The notes under the pieces: model-generated
Told to the model about the DNA's origin: nothing
The model's input: only the letters and a program-made list of their open reading frames with translations
The model's database searches: none
Position numbers and translations under genes: made by a program
Shown here: positions 21,531-49,500 of the stretch, one piece after another
Numbering within the stretch: position 1 is the first letter of the stretch
Layout of the letters: each line of letters opens with the position of its first letter
Assembly: GCA_964019055.1 (NCBI GenBank)
Contig: OZ025219.1
Location: 7,152,388-7,216,387 of the forward strand
From: Anthopleura xanthogrammica
Lineage: Eukaryota > Cnidaria > Anthozoa > Actiniaria > Actiniidae
Direction: 5' to 3'
DNA length: 64,000 nt

Positions 21531-22575
21531 CTCCTGTTTATGGACATCCTCCTCCACTTGTTTATGGACATCATCCTCCTCCTCCTCTTGTTTATAGACA
21601 TCCTCCTCCTCCTGTGCCTGCTCCCATGGCGTACTGCTTCAATAAGTTTGACCTGACAGTTTTGGTGAGTATAAGGCCCAGTTCAGACGTTGAACTTTTG
21701 CCGCGTCGAACCTAATTTGCCTTTGAGGCCAGCGACTAAGAACTAACGCCGAGAACTACCATGTAAGACATCAGCTCTTTTGCTTAGCGCCAGAATCCAG
21801 GTGTCCGGAGCACGCACGAACCGTCCAATCACAGCGCGCATCGATGCTTAGCCAAGCGGCCCTTGCTCCAAGTCTTTTCCCAATACGAAAACACGCGTTT
21901 CAAAGAATTTAGAGAAAAAAAGTTGAAGTATACGTGTTGTTTAAAAAATTAAAGTAAATCTTTGCGATCCATCTCCTCAAATTCTGTGAGATATATGACT
22001 TTTAAGACTCGGGCGAGGGCCGCTTGAATTACAACAACAATCCTTTTCGCGCTTAGTTTTTCGTACAGCTGGATACGATATGTGATAAATTTAGTTTACA
22101 TACTTCTACTAGTTTAAGAGAAAACAGCGCCTTAATTCAAAGGCAATTAAATTGGAGGAGATTCCTGGATGTCCTTTGAAAACATTTTCAGGGTTTTTTT
22201 TTTTTACATACTAGATTCAGCATAGGTTCTAAGGCTTGATTTTATCACGTTTGAACTTTGAATTCTTATTGATTGCGTTTCAAAATTCCAAACCCTTTTC
22301 TATACCTGCGGCCTGAAATAAGTACCCCTTTCTACCCCTTTCGCGCGGAGCATCCCCGTATAGTCCACTATAGGGAGAGCCCCCCTCTACCCGGGAGACG
22401 GTGTCATTGTATTTGTACAATAAATTATTCTTAAATCATGGACATCAATGCACCTCACAACGATGAGGATTTTCCTTGACATCTCGATCAATCAAAACAC
22501 TTGAATACTAATAGCGGTTTTTTTTATCGACTTCAGAATCCTTCTATTATTATCAACGCGAATTTTCGTGCTTAA
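20582..22575 (+). CDS. Annexin N-terminal-only paralogue (orphan 5' duplicate), possible expressed gene or pseudogene
   Basis: Exons 20582-20672, 21489-21664 and 22537-22575 join in compatible phases (1, 0) and give 101 aa: a start segment MNIQPSFDRG..., then a Pro/His/Tyr-rich part with repeated VYGHPPP-like motifs, then a short unrelated tail with a TAA stop. Exon 2 is homologous to annexin exon 3 (26398-26513; both start GPGM and contain PVPAPM or similar). The last intron and acceptor at 22380-22536 match the intron before the annexin core exon (28965-29107). This is therefore a duplicated 5' part of the annexin gene that never reaches a core repeat. An AATAAA lies at 22711. Alternatively the first two exons could splice onward into annexin exons at 25920 or 27475, both phase 0, making this an alternative N-terminus. 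No transcript evidence is available here. Confidence 0.45.
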
Positions 22576-23169
22576 ATCAGTTAATGGTGTCCTCACACCC
22601 CATGGGGAGAGCAGTTTACTCTAGCAATTCATCATCCATGGTGGCCCATGCAATATGAAATATTGCAATTATCAAGTTCATCTGTTGCTGTACATGCTGA
22701 GAACTGAGATAATAAATTATTTTTTTTGTTGTTGAAAATTTTAAGTGTTATTGTGTTGTTTTATTGTTTTATAAAATTACCGGGTTTTTTTCCATAGTTG
22801 CTGGAAATAGGGGATGGAAATTAAAGGTGGGGTGGTCAAAGTTAATTCCCCTCTGGGGGGGGGGGGGGGGATACAGATGTTCTCTGGTTCGAGCTCCAGC
22901 CTTACTGCCCCTCCCCCTCCCATATCTAAGTACGTATTTCATAATGGATACAAAATATTTCAAGATATGTAACAGAAATTATAACTACCATCAATAATAC
23001 ATGTTGGGAGAAATCTAAAACTATTTCAAAGAAGGTTGCTATGGCAAACCGCTGACCCAAAAACTGACAGAACACATTTGATAGTTTGGGCTCCTGTGTC
23101 AGCCTACTTTTTCTTCGTTGGTGATTTATTACTACGTATGCCCTGATAACTACACTCATCCTGTTTGTG

Positions 23170-23218
23170 GGAAATTTGCCCTATATTTTGAAACTTTACT
23201 GTCAAGTTTAAATCAGTG
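23170..23218 (+). other. Putative 5' UTR exon of the annexin gene
   Basis: The sequence before GTAAGGTAATTA at 23219 matches the corresponding place in the duplicated unit (14318/14319), and the intron start after it also matches. The exon would splice to the acceptor TGTGTTTAG at 24662. Its 5' end is undefined. Confidence 0.45.
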
Positions 23219-24056
23219 GTAAGGTAATTATTATTTCAGCTTTTTATAGAGATCAGATGATTGTTATTTTCTGAGCAATTCGACAGCAAAGGTCGACAAA
23301 GTGCTCACTAAATTATTTAGCAATCGCAATTCAGGTTTCCTTTTTCGATATGTAAGCTTACTTCTGATTTTATTGCGTTCGAACAGCTATATAAGCTTAT
23401 ATCTTTGGGCTATTAAATCTGGAAGTCCTAGATATTATATCGCAGATAAGGGCTGAATTGATGGCAACTTTAGAATACGAACTGCAAGTAAAGGCTCAGT
23501 TAATTAGCACACAAAAGCACGAGTGAAAAATTATGTACATCAAATTCTGCTTCAACCCGGGGCTTAATTCAACTCGAAACCAAATCACCTTGAATTTCTA
23601 AGCTTTCGAATTAACTGCAAAATGCTTGAAGATATGAAGTCGTGTATTAATCTCGTGTTATGAAGGATGTGTGACCCAATCTTAACTGTCATTTATACTC
23701 TAAAGAATGTTTTGGGTTTTTTTCATCGCTTTTTGCTAATGAACACATTTATATATATATTAGGACTAATCCTCAGATCATATAGTTGATCAAGCTATTT
23801 ATGATCCTGTTTTGGATCAAATAAATACCATTTGGTGTCAAGATCTAGCTTCAGCCTGGTACAGCTAGAGATCAGAAATATCCTTGAGAAGAGACAAATT
23901 GTCTCTTTTATTACCCAAAAGATCCAGTTTTGATCCCAAATTTTATCAAGCAGCTGGATGATATGCGAATCCATGACAAAAAATGGCAGCTGTCGTTTTG
24001 AAGCATGCAAAAACAAAAACAATCAATAATGTTTTAGTTCAGGGTAAATATTTTTT

Positions 24057-24288
24057 TTAAGCTGACTTACATGGTACAACTTTTGCTTACAGCTATCGCA
24101 TGCAATCTGCTTATGCCACACTTACAACACAAATTGCATCATCTAAATCAATCCTACAACTTGCTGCAACAATTGTGAGCAAGTTGTAGGGTTGACTTAC
24201 ACAAAGCAATTCAAGTTGTAAGCATGGTGTAAGCAGGCTGCATGCGACAGTTATAAGCAAAAGTTGTACTGTGTAAATCAGCCTTAGA
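24057..24288. repeat. Palindromic MITE
   Basis: The left end is AAGCTGACTTACATGGTACA and the right end GTACTGTGTAAATCAGCCTT. Inner pairs include ACTTTTGCTTACAGCT/AGTTATAAGCAAAAGT and CTACAACTTGCTGCAACA with AGCAAGTTGTAG. It lies upstream of annexin exon 1. Confidence 0.82.
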
Positions 24289-24670
24289 GTTCAGCCTGTG
24301 TGACCTTGATAACTAACCAGACAGCTGATTTTGATTCCACGATCACATAAATAATAATAATGATAATAAACTTTATTATTGTCTCAAAACTTATAGCTTG
24401 GCACATGTACAGGTGCTTTGCTAAACTCAGGCCATTGAGAATTTGATTAATGAAAGCAAAACATGAGAAAATGTCTTGAATTTTCTGGGTTGACAAATAA
24501 GCATGAAAAAAGCACAAAGCACTCTAATCCAACATGTTTGCCATGAGCTCACATGGAGGTTAACAGGAATGATGTAGAAGTTGAATAGATTTAATTTTTT
24601 CTTTCTCACTTTTCTTTATTTTACATGTTTTAATAATTTTGTACTTTATATCATGTGTTTAGTAAGTGCA

Positions 24671-41324
<16,654 letters not shown>

Positions 41325-41370
41325 ACTTCCTACATGACACTCATCGATACAGTAACCGGTCATAAACCTA

Positions 41371-41534
41371 CAATAATAAGCCTTTCCAGAATTCACTTGA
41401 GTGACATGAAACAATGGTTCCAAATCGAGGTTGAACTTGATGAAATACAGTAAATATATGAACACATCAAGTCCAACCTCGACTTGAAACCATTGTTTCG
41501 TGGTCACTCAAGTGAATTCGGGAAAGGTCTATTA
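41371..41534. repeat. MITE family C, copy 2
   Basis: GCCTTTCCAGAATTCACTTG and its inverse CAAGTGAATTCGGGAAAGGT form the ends. Inner arms CGAGGTTGAACTTGATG/CATCAAGTCCAACCTCG pair. It lies 47 bp after the annexin stop codon, so it may fall in the 3' UTR. Confidence 0.85.
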
Positions 41535-43500
41535 GGAAAGTTCAAACATAGAAAAAGATGACGCAGCACTTGGCCTTCAAAATTTAGAGCATCAACCGTA
41601 AAGTCTTAGCTGTAGCGTAGCGAAGGTGATTTTGTTTTATTTACGTAAGGAATAACCACCCGATTTTTGGCGAAGGCCGGGTGCCCCCCCCCCCCCCCCC
41701 CCCAGATGATAGGTCCTGGCTACGCCCCTGAGTCTTAGCTTTAAACTCCAAAATAACCATTTCAGCTTGATGGGTGTATTCATTGTTTTCGTATTTTTGA
41801 ACACATGTTATAATTCCCTTGAGTATTATGTCTTTCTTTATTCCCTTGTCCTAAAAAAGAGAGGTTTTGTACGAGAAAATATATTTCGGTCAGTCATCGA
41901 GAAAAAAAGAACGTAGATTTCGACATAGCTCTAACCATAGTTTAAAAAACACTTGGTACAAATTGAGAAGCAAGCGTCATTTCCTTAAGTACTGTTTCTT
42001 TTTTTATTGGGAACAGTTTAGAAGATACGCGAATTTCAGGGAAATGATCCTCAGACTATTATCTCCAAGAGGTTTAATATGATTGCGAAAACCAATTACG
42101 CCAAGGAAACTATTCATAATGATATCTGATCGTCTAATACGCCTACCTAGACACCTTAGATTTAAAAAAATTTATACTAGAGCTTAGAGTTCAACTTCCT
42201 AGCAGAATAGAATGTATGATATAATAATGCGCACTGTAAGTTCTTGAAAAAAAATGGGTCGATCTGCACGTACATATCTAAATCTTTTCCAGCTAGTTTA
42301 TACTATTTCTGTTTCGACATTGTTTTAAACAATAACAAGGAATAAATGGAAACTCCTTTTGGGGAGTGGTTATTGTACAGAATTGTTTCTAAAATGACAG
42401 AGTCCTTGGCGGTCTGATATGATGATGATGGTTCGGGGGCATCCATACCCTTGTTATGATTATCATGTAGAAAAGATTTGGGGCGAATTTCTCAGCTACT
42501 TGGACTGAATTTAGAACAGCATTGAGTTTGTATTGCTTAGGGCGGGTCACAATCGCTTTGGCTTGGAATCCGCCGGTGGGCTAAAGCATTATTATTCTCA
42601 AGATTTTTAATGTATATTTTTGGTGGTACTTGAGATAGACCCATTGGAGGATAGACGCCGTTCATCTGGAAGAGGAAGGCGTCCAAGTGCGGGAGGTCTG
42701 AATTTTTGGCAGCTGGGCTTCTGTTATGCCCTGCACAGGATTTCTTTTTATACTTGACATGGGATATTTTGAGTGTGGTAACACCTTTAATTTCTTGCCC
42801 ATGGTTCTGATTTTAAAGCCTCCTTTGATAAATGTCTCGTGGTTCACGTACATGGAATTGGATGTAACAAGCTGTCTTCATAATCTACCGGTTTCTAGAT
42901 TCTTACCCTTTATAAGGGGTGTCTTCACGTTTTCGTGAGGTGTTTTAGCTGTAGTTTTAACTTCTTGTTCTAACAATCATCTGCTCCCTCGTTGAAGGAG
43001 GTTTCTCAGTGCTTCATGCAGGATACGGATGCAGCATAATTTCTTATTGTCCTTGTGAAATTTCTTTCAAGAACTGAGGGAGGTCGAACTGCTAAAATGC
43101 AGGTGGTCTCTCTTCTGAACCACTGCCCGGAATTCTTCTTATATTAGACGTTAACTACCTTTTAAGGATGTCTTGCCTGTACACACAGGATGTTTTAGAC
43201 TAGGTTTGAGCTTTTTCCAGAAGAAATACAGATCTCCCAGTGTGTACTCCGATTTCTCTATCTGAGTCGACTAGTGGTATTGCATTACCCGGCAATTACT
43301 TTCTACTTTACACGTTGATTGAACCTTCCTCAAGCCACCGTGGAGTGAAATTTAGAGACAAGTTTCGTGGCTGCATGTCTTACAATAACTGACGTGGCGA
43401 TCCTTCTTCTGAAACTTTCATATTTTATCGATGCCCTGAAACAGCCTTTCGGCTGTTAAGTTTAGATATTGCAGTAATCTATAATTGATGTAAAATTCTA

Positions 43501-43641
43501 CAGTCCCTTTGCAGCACTTTGGAATGCAGCTCAATTTTGAGTACAAAGCAAAAGGTTCCAATTGTACTTATAAGGAGATTGAAATTATTTTGTTTTGTCT
43601 TCCAAATTGAGCTGCTTTGACGTCACGTGCAAGGGGTCTAT
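43501..43641. repeat. MITE family A, copy 2
   Basis: It starts CAGTCCCTTTGCAGCACTTT and ends TGACGTCACGTGCAAGGGGT plus CTAT. Inner arms GCAGCTCAATTTTGAG and CAAATTGAGCTGC pair. Confidence 0.85.
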
Positions 43642-44984
43642 CTAGGCCCCGAGTGTTGTAGTTAGTGCTGCATAGCTTAGAGCTACTTTAGAGAAAAGGT
43701 CACTAAATTACGACAGCATTTTTTGACTTCAATAGAATGCATAGTTTTATGATGAAGTCAGTTGTTCACATATCTACAAGTGGGCTGGTCCAATTAGTCC
43801 TAGATAGCCAATATTCTAGAGATATGTAATCGAAAAAAAGATCCTAAAACTCGCATAACCCAAAATATCTCTGCTAAGTTTGTGTCATCAAGGCCCACGG
43901 GGCCTCCGACAGGATCCTTAAGGCAAAACTACGCTGTATATGCTCAGCCTGGGTAGAAACAAAATTAAAAGCAGTGGCAAATTTGGTCTATTCAGAGAAA
44001 GGTATTAATAAATCCAAGATACATAACTCAGACATCCAGGCTCCATTTATCTCATTGTCATTTTCATCCGATAAGCAACGATGACATACTTAAGAGCGAA
44101 TCGGCGAATGACAATTCAAAACAAATTGATACTGAAATTTGCCCACTCTAAGGTCACACGCATCGTCCATTGTAGAAAACATTGACTTCACAGCATCTTT
44201 CAGCAGGTTGAAATTAGTTGGACTTCGATTGATTTGCACGTGGGATTTCTTAAATAAGCGCCGTAATAGTTTATCTTGGCAGAGAACTAAGTGTTTATCT
44301 TGATTTTTGCTGCAAACAATGGAGATTTCTCATTTGCGGAAAAATGAACCAAGAAAAGTATTGTCGAAGTTTTCTTTTTCACATCGAATGTTGGCCATCA
44401 AAATTACACCGATTCTAGTTCATAGTTTTGATATAACGTAATTACTCGACCCTTCTCAAAGAAAGGTCATTCACTAGTGTGGGCCCGTTCGTAGTCACAT
44501 GTATCGAGATCGCTAGACTGTCAAGCAGTCCTTCACTGAAGTTCAAAGAAAAATATATAATGCCGGGCTAAGCAGGGCCGAGCCAAGTTCATATGGGAGT
44601 TGATGACAAGCCACATGTCAGATCACTTTTAAGAGTAAATAATCATTGATATGAGTGTTGAATAACGATTACCGAAGTCCGATGTACCAAATTAATGTCG
44701 CAAGTATTATCTCGAGCGTAAATTGTTTGAAAATTCCTTTTTTATCTGATAGACTATTGGGCCATGTCTTGTTTATTTTAAAAGTTTATTCCTTGTGACC
44801 TTTCTTTCTTTGCAGAGATTGGTTATCTATCTATTAAGGTAATGCACGCCAAAAATGCCCAAAATATTCACCAATCACATATCCACATTTCCTTTTTATT
44901 ATGTCTAGTTAATATAGAAGTTATCGTCTTATCATTTTGTGTGTAAAAATAATATCAACTAAACTTTCAAGATATTTGGACACC

Positions 44985-45350
44985 CTTAAAGAGAAGTCAT
45001 CTGTAAGGAAAAGAAAGAGGTCCTATAACCGATCTGCGGAACACCACAATTAATAGTCTTTTACAACGTAGGATACGATTTCCCCCCCACGTTGTATACT
45101 AGTAATCATATATACTTCAGTTTGAAGCTTCAAATCCATTAGGAAAGTCACTGAAAACAAGACATGAGAGAGGTCCCATAACCGATCCTGAGGAACACCA
45201 CAAATAGTCTTGAACAACGTAGGATACGATAATATTTTTTACGCGTTTTATACATATATACCTCAGTTTCAAGCTTCAAATCCATTAGGAATTTTTTTAG
45301 AAAAGTCGCTGAAAACAAGAAACGAGAGAGGTCCCATAACAGAGCCTGTA
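44985..45350. repeat. Tandem duplication, unit about 170 bp
   Basis: Two and a part units share AAAACAAGACATGAGAGAGG-like, TCCCATAACCGATC, GAACACCACAA, ACAACGTAGGATACGAT and GCTTCAAATCCATTAGGAA blocks. No coding function is apparent. Confidence 0.7.
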
Positions 45351-45763
45351 GAACACCACGAGTGGAATGGGTTTTATTACTGTTTCTGGCAGATCCCGCT
45401 TTATTAATGTTCCTTGAACGTGCCAAAATGGCATTCCTACTGACTCAAAATTCCTCACGTCCTCCCCCCTAAACAGTGAGCATCCATGCGTGAATCAAAT
45501 GCCAATGAGGCTTGTTTTAAAATTGACCAAATTCAACACGTGAAGATTAAAGCCAGAATTTAGACAATGTGACTAATAGGATGAAGTAATTTACGTTTAC
45601 ACATGGACAGGCCAGGCCAGGCCAGGCACCCTAATAATTAAATTTCTATCACAAAAAATTCGGACTACTGAATTTAATGGGTCATCAGTAGTAGTCCAGA
45701 AATGCATACCGTTATCGATCTACTTCGTACCACTGACTTTACTCACGAGAGCAAAGCCCAGGC

Positions 45764-45905
45764 TATATACCCCTTGCACGTGACGTCAAAGCAGCTCAAT
45801 TTGGAGTTAGGACAAAACAAAAGAATTTCAATATCCTGAGAATTGGGACCTATTGTTTTGTCCTTCAAATTAAGCTGCATTCAGACGTGCTGCAAGGGGT
45901 CTATA
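45764..45905. repeat. MITE family A, copy 3 (inverted)
   Basis: It begins TATACCCCTTGCACGTGACG and ends GTGCTGCAAGGGGTCTATAG, the reverse orientation of copies 1 and 2. The centre contains AATTCTTTTG/CAAAAGAATT-like arms. Confidence 0.88.
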
Positions 45906-46584
45906 GAGTCGAGAACATTTTTGAGCACAAAAAGCAAATGTTAACAGTTTTCTATATCGTCAATTGGTGTAAAGTCACCCAAGATGCTTTGCGAGAGAAA
46001 GCGCATTTTTGAGTTAGAAATAAGTCACAGTTAGGGGTATTGGCAAGTTGCTCGATCGGCGGCTATTTTTTTCTTAATTAAGATTTGCTTTTTACTTCAG
46101 ACACGTGTAGAAAGATATTTGAGAATATCCATAATTTCAGTTCAAAAATTGAATCCGTAATAATGGTCACTTCGCCACATGGGTGACAAATAGAGAGCGC
46201 TTAGTCTTTCGGATGTCCGTCCGTTTCGTGGTCTGTAATCTTGTCTAAGCTCTTAGGGTAGTATTTGCCCCTTCTAAAAGCACAGCGTAGATCAATTAAC
46301 AATATCGGGTTTCGTCAAAGGTCCAAATGTTATCGGATCATTTACCTTGAGGATAATTCTGTATTTTCTCTCAGTAGCTACAACTTGCCCGCCAACATGT
46401 CGTCAAACAGCGTATCTGTTATTTGACCTTGTCAATTTGCTAGCCTCGTATCTTTTAACTTGACTTTGATGCCTTTTAGAGATAAAAACAGAGCTTTTTA
46501 AGTCCAAGCGACAGGATAAAATAAGCAATCGAGTTCAAGAATAGCGTGTGCGTAAAACGAGGAAGTTGTGGGCTTCTTATTACA

Positions 46585-49500
46585 ATGGAGCGCACTTTTA
46601 TCTGTATGGTACTCATCTTGGGATCTGTTATTGGTCACACTACATCTTCAGTGAAGAGTGATACAAGGGTTGTGAGTCGACACAAGCGATGGCTTTGGGG
46701 CGGTAAGAATATCGTATCGTTTTGTAGCGCATCCATACGCATGCTTCTTCAATTCTTTACAGAAAAACGACTGAAAGGGCTGAGACAAATCCCTAGGTTG
46801 TATAACTAAGAAGTTTCTTATAACGTGCGCGCATTGATGTGTCCTTTCTTTTCAACCCGTGATACAACTATAACGAATACGCACATTGCAATTTTTCACT
46901 ACGTGTATTTCAGGCTACGATCTTCACGTGTTCTCGATCAGTTGTTTTTGTAAAAATTCGGCCTGGCTTTTACTCCAGTGGCATACATGTTTAGAGACGG
47001 TAGATAGAAATCAGTCGAATTCGTAGTTTCTGATCTTTTAACTACATTTTTATCCTATCTAAAAACACATCGGTTCTTAAGAATACAACGCTTATTTTTA
47101 TTTTCTTTGTCGAAGTACTTAACTATAAAAACATAGCTTCTGTTTTCAAACGCTAACTGGATACCGCTACTTAAAATCGTTCCATGTGTGGTATCGGGAC
47201 GGTCTGTTTTCAGGTTGTGACGCATTGAGCTGCACTCATTTATGTTATCGAACGAGAATAGCCTAGTGTTAATATCGATATCATCACCTCTGGATATATC
47301 AAATGAAAAGTGATAAATTTGCGATAGAATTTTCAAAAAAAAGTAACAAAATTGATTGTGTGAGTGAGGATTGTTTAAATTGGCATTTGACGAGATTAGA
47401 AGCGTGCAGCAATTCGTATGACTACTTTTAGTCAAGTCAAAACAATCAGTGATATTATTGTTCATTTAGCGTCAAGCTTCACCGTGCGATACGGCATACA
47501 ACCCCATCGAATAGGGCAGGGGAAAAAGCAATAGCTTCTCATTCAATTGCTTTCCCAACCGTAATTTCAATTATGGGCCAGCTATTATAGGCCAAATGTT
47601 TTTGGACGCAAAAGAAATAACTGTCTAGGAATCCTTATCTTGTGATCGCACGATGTTTTACAAGTGAAGTTCATCGTTGCATCGTCATTTTCTAGCAATA
47701 GTTCATGCGATGTCTGTTCGCTGGGTAATTAGCGAGATTAGTACTCTAACTACAATATTTCTAGAGATAACAGTTCATGATATGGGGTAATTATACTAGG
47801 AGTACTTCAGCGGCGATTACGCACTTTGTCTAGGTTTATACGTTTTAAAACCTCGCGCGCGCCGAACGAATTCATCTCTATATCTAATAACGTTTAAATC
47901 GTGTACTCAGCTGCATCCGGTAATAATTATCCTGCGCCACGCTGCGCAAACCTTAAATTATAAAAATCGTCCATGTGAATACAATAAATATATATTGCCT
48001 AGACTATATTTAGACGAAATGCAGAACGAACAACAAATTAGTCTTAGCTGATACGCTACACGATGATGGATACATGGAACCATCGAGGGAAATTGAGGTA
48101 TACCTCACTGGCAAATTTGGACACCATTTCTACCTAAAACGTGCATGTACGCCGACCGACAAATGTCTGAGAATTCAGCGAAGATCTGTACGTCGTACTT
48201 TTCGACTCTTGATATTCAGGAGGATGAAATTCAGTCGCGGATCTAGTTTAATTGGGTGCCTGTGAATCCCATTATTCCATTTGTTCAAAAATTTGGAAAA
48301 AATCATATCTGAAAATGTACACGGTTGACATTCGTTTAGAACTGGAATGAAGTGACCCCCTAACTCCCCCTCCCCCGCAAACACGCGACGCGGAATCCTA
48401 GATGCGTCTCTAGATCAGAAAATTAAGTACATAGGGATGCACTTTTTTCCAGTCAACTGCGGATGTTTATATCGTTAATCAGTTCAGCTTTCTGATCGTT
48501 TCTATCGATGTATCATGAATTCCATCGACGTGGAGTCAAGCCCTACAAGGTGGAAGATAACGAGTGGGCCTAATGAAGTCACATCTTAGATGTATCAAAC
48601 TTAATAACGTAATGGCTCCATCTACACGCCTTAACACCTAATTATTCCCTTCCTTTATTGGTACTTAACAATTAGAGAGATAAAATGGATTTAGGGGCTA
48701 AAAAGGAAGTCTGTCTCGGCTTTTATCCAACAGTCTAACCAGCCCTTATGTACTACTTATATATACATATATAGTAAACCAATTACCATGCATTCCATAA
48801 TTTATTTATTTAATTATTTCAACATTCCTTTTATGAAAAGGGCGGCGTGTAAAATGCATTTTATTGAAAAAATGATAAAATCTGATATAAAAAATAGATA
48901 ATATTTTTTGGCAAGAAAAACTGATATTTCTCCTGTGGGTTTTCCTTGTAAATTTTAAATTCCAATTCAATCATTGAACAAGGGTCACGGACCACAGGTT
49001 TGTTAGCCACAGGCTATTAAATGCTTAACTCGTAAATCAAGAAATTAAGTCGCATTTATGTTATTTTATTCTATTTCTATTCTCGATAGCTAGTGTTGTC
49101 TAAATTAACGTAGGCAGAATAGCAGAACGATTTAGAGCATTCCACTAAGGTCACCTCAGGTGCAGGAAATAAAAATATACCGGAAAGTAGCCGTAACTAG
49201 TGCTGAAACCGCTACTTATTAAGAGATACCTAAGGATCCTTTTCCGGTGATATTGATTTGGTCCTGGGATGTCGTGTATCGTAGTGTTGCAGAGTGGAGT
49301 TCCGGGTGTTTTTCTATCCTAGTCGCGCAATAGACTCACTTGATTCCAATGAGTAATAGAATCCCTAAACTATAATTTCTTTGCGGTTTGTCTCAGATAA
49401 ACTATGTACATGCTAAAAACAATTAAAAGTGGAAATTGAACATAGAATCATTAAAGGCATGATTTCCCCAAGGTTCATCACTGGGACCGAAACTTAGAAA

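Larger units (their letters stand above)
22576..24662. other. Spacer with 5' UTR region of the intact annexin gene
   Basis: No coding exon recognised. A G tract lies at 22855-22870. 23170-23218 resembles the putative non-coding exon at 14231-14318 and ends in the donor GTAAGG, so the annexin promoter probably lies upstream of it. An inverted-repeat element occupies 24057-24288. A small ORF at 23795-24022 (-) shows no family signature. Confidence 0.45.
41325..46480. other. Intergenic DNA between annexin and the FU-repeat gene
   Basis: No coding gene recognised. The interval holds MITE C (41371-41534), a C tract at 41685-41703, two family A MITEs (43501-43641, 45764-45905), a tandem duplication at 44985-45350 and otherwise unique AT-rich sequence. 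A possible small non-coding exon lies at 44818-44840 (acceptor CTTTCTTTGCAG, donor AAG|GTAATG). Open frames such as 42662-42853 (-) match no family I know. Confidence 0.45.

Noticed and set aside
24582..24670. Upstream extension of the annexin start (hydrophobic leader in the same frame)
   Set aside because: A clear acceptor TGTGTTTAG lies at 24662. The leader is intron sequence, and annexins lack signal peptides.
42662..42853. 63-codon minus-strand frame
   Set aside because: No recognisable family and no exon context. It may be an old repeat remnant but cannot be supported.
47055..47465. 136-codon minus-strand frame in intron 1 of the FU-repeat gene
   Set aside because: No splice context and no family I recognise. 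The composition looks like AT-rich chance sequence. It could be re-examined if transcripts exist.
48074..48265. 63-codon plus-strand frame in intron 1 of the FU-repeat gene, basic and Arg-rich
   Set aside because: Not bounded by convincing splice sites and no similarity that I can name.
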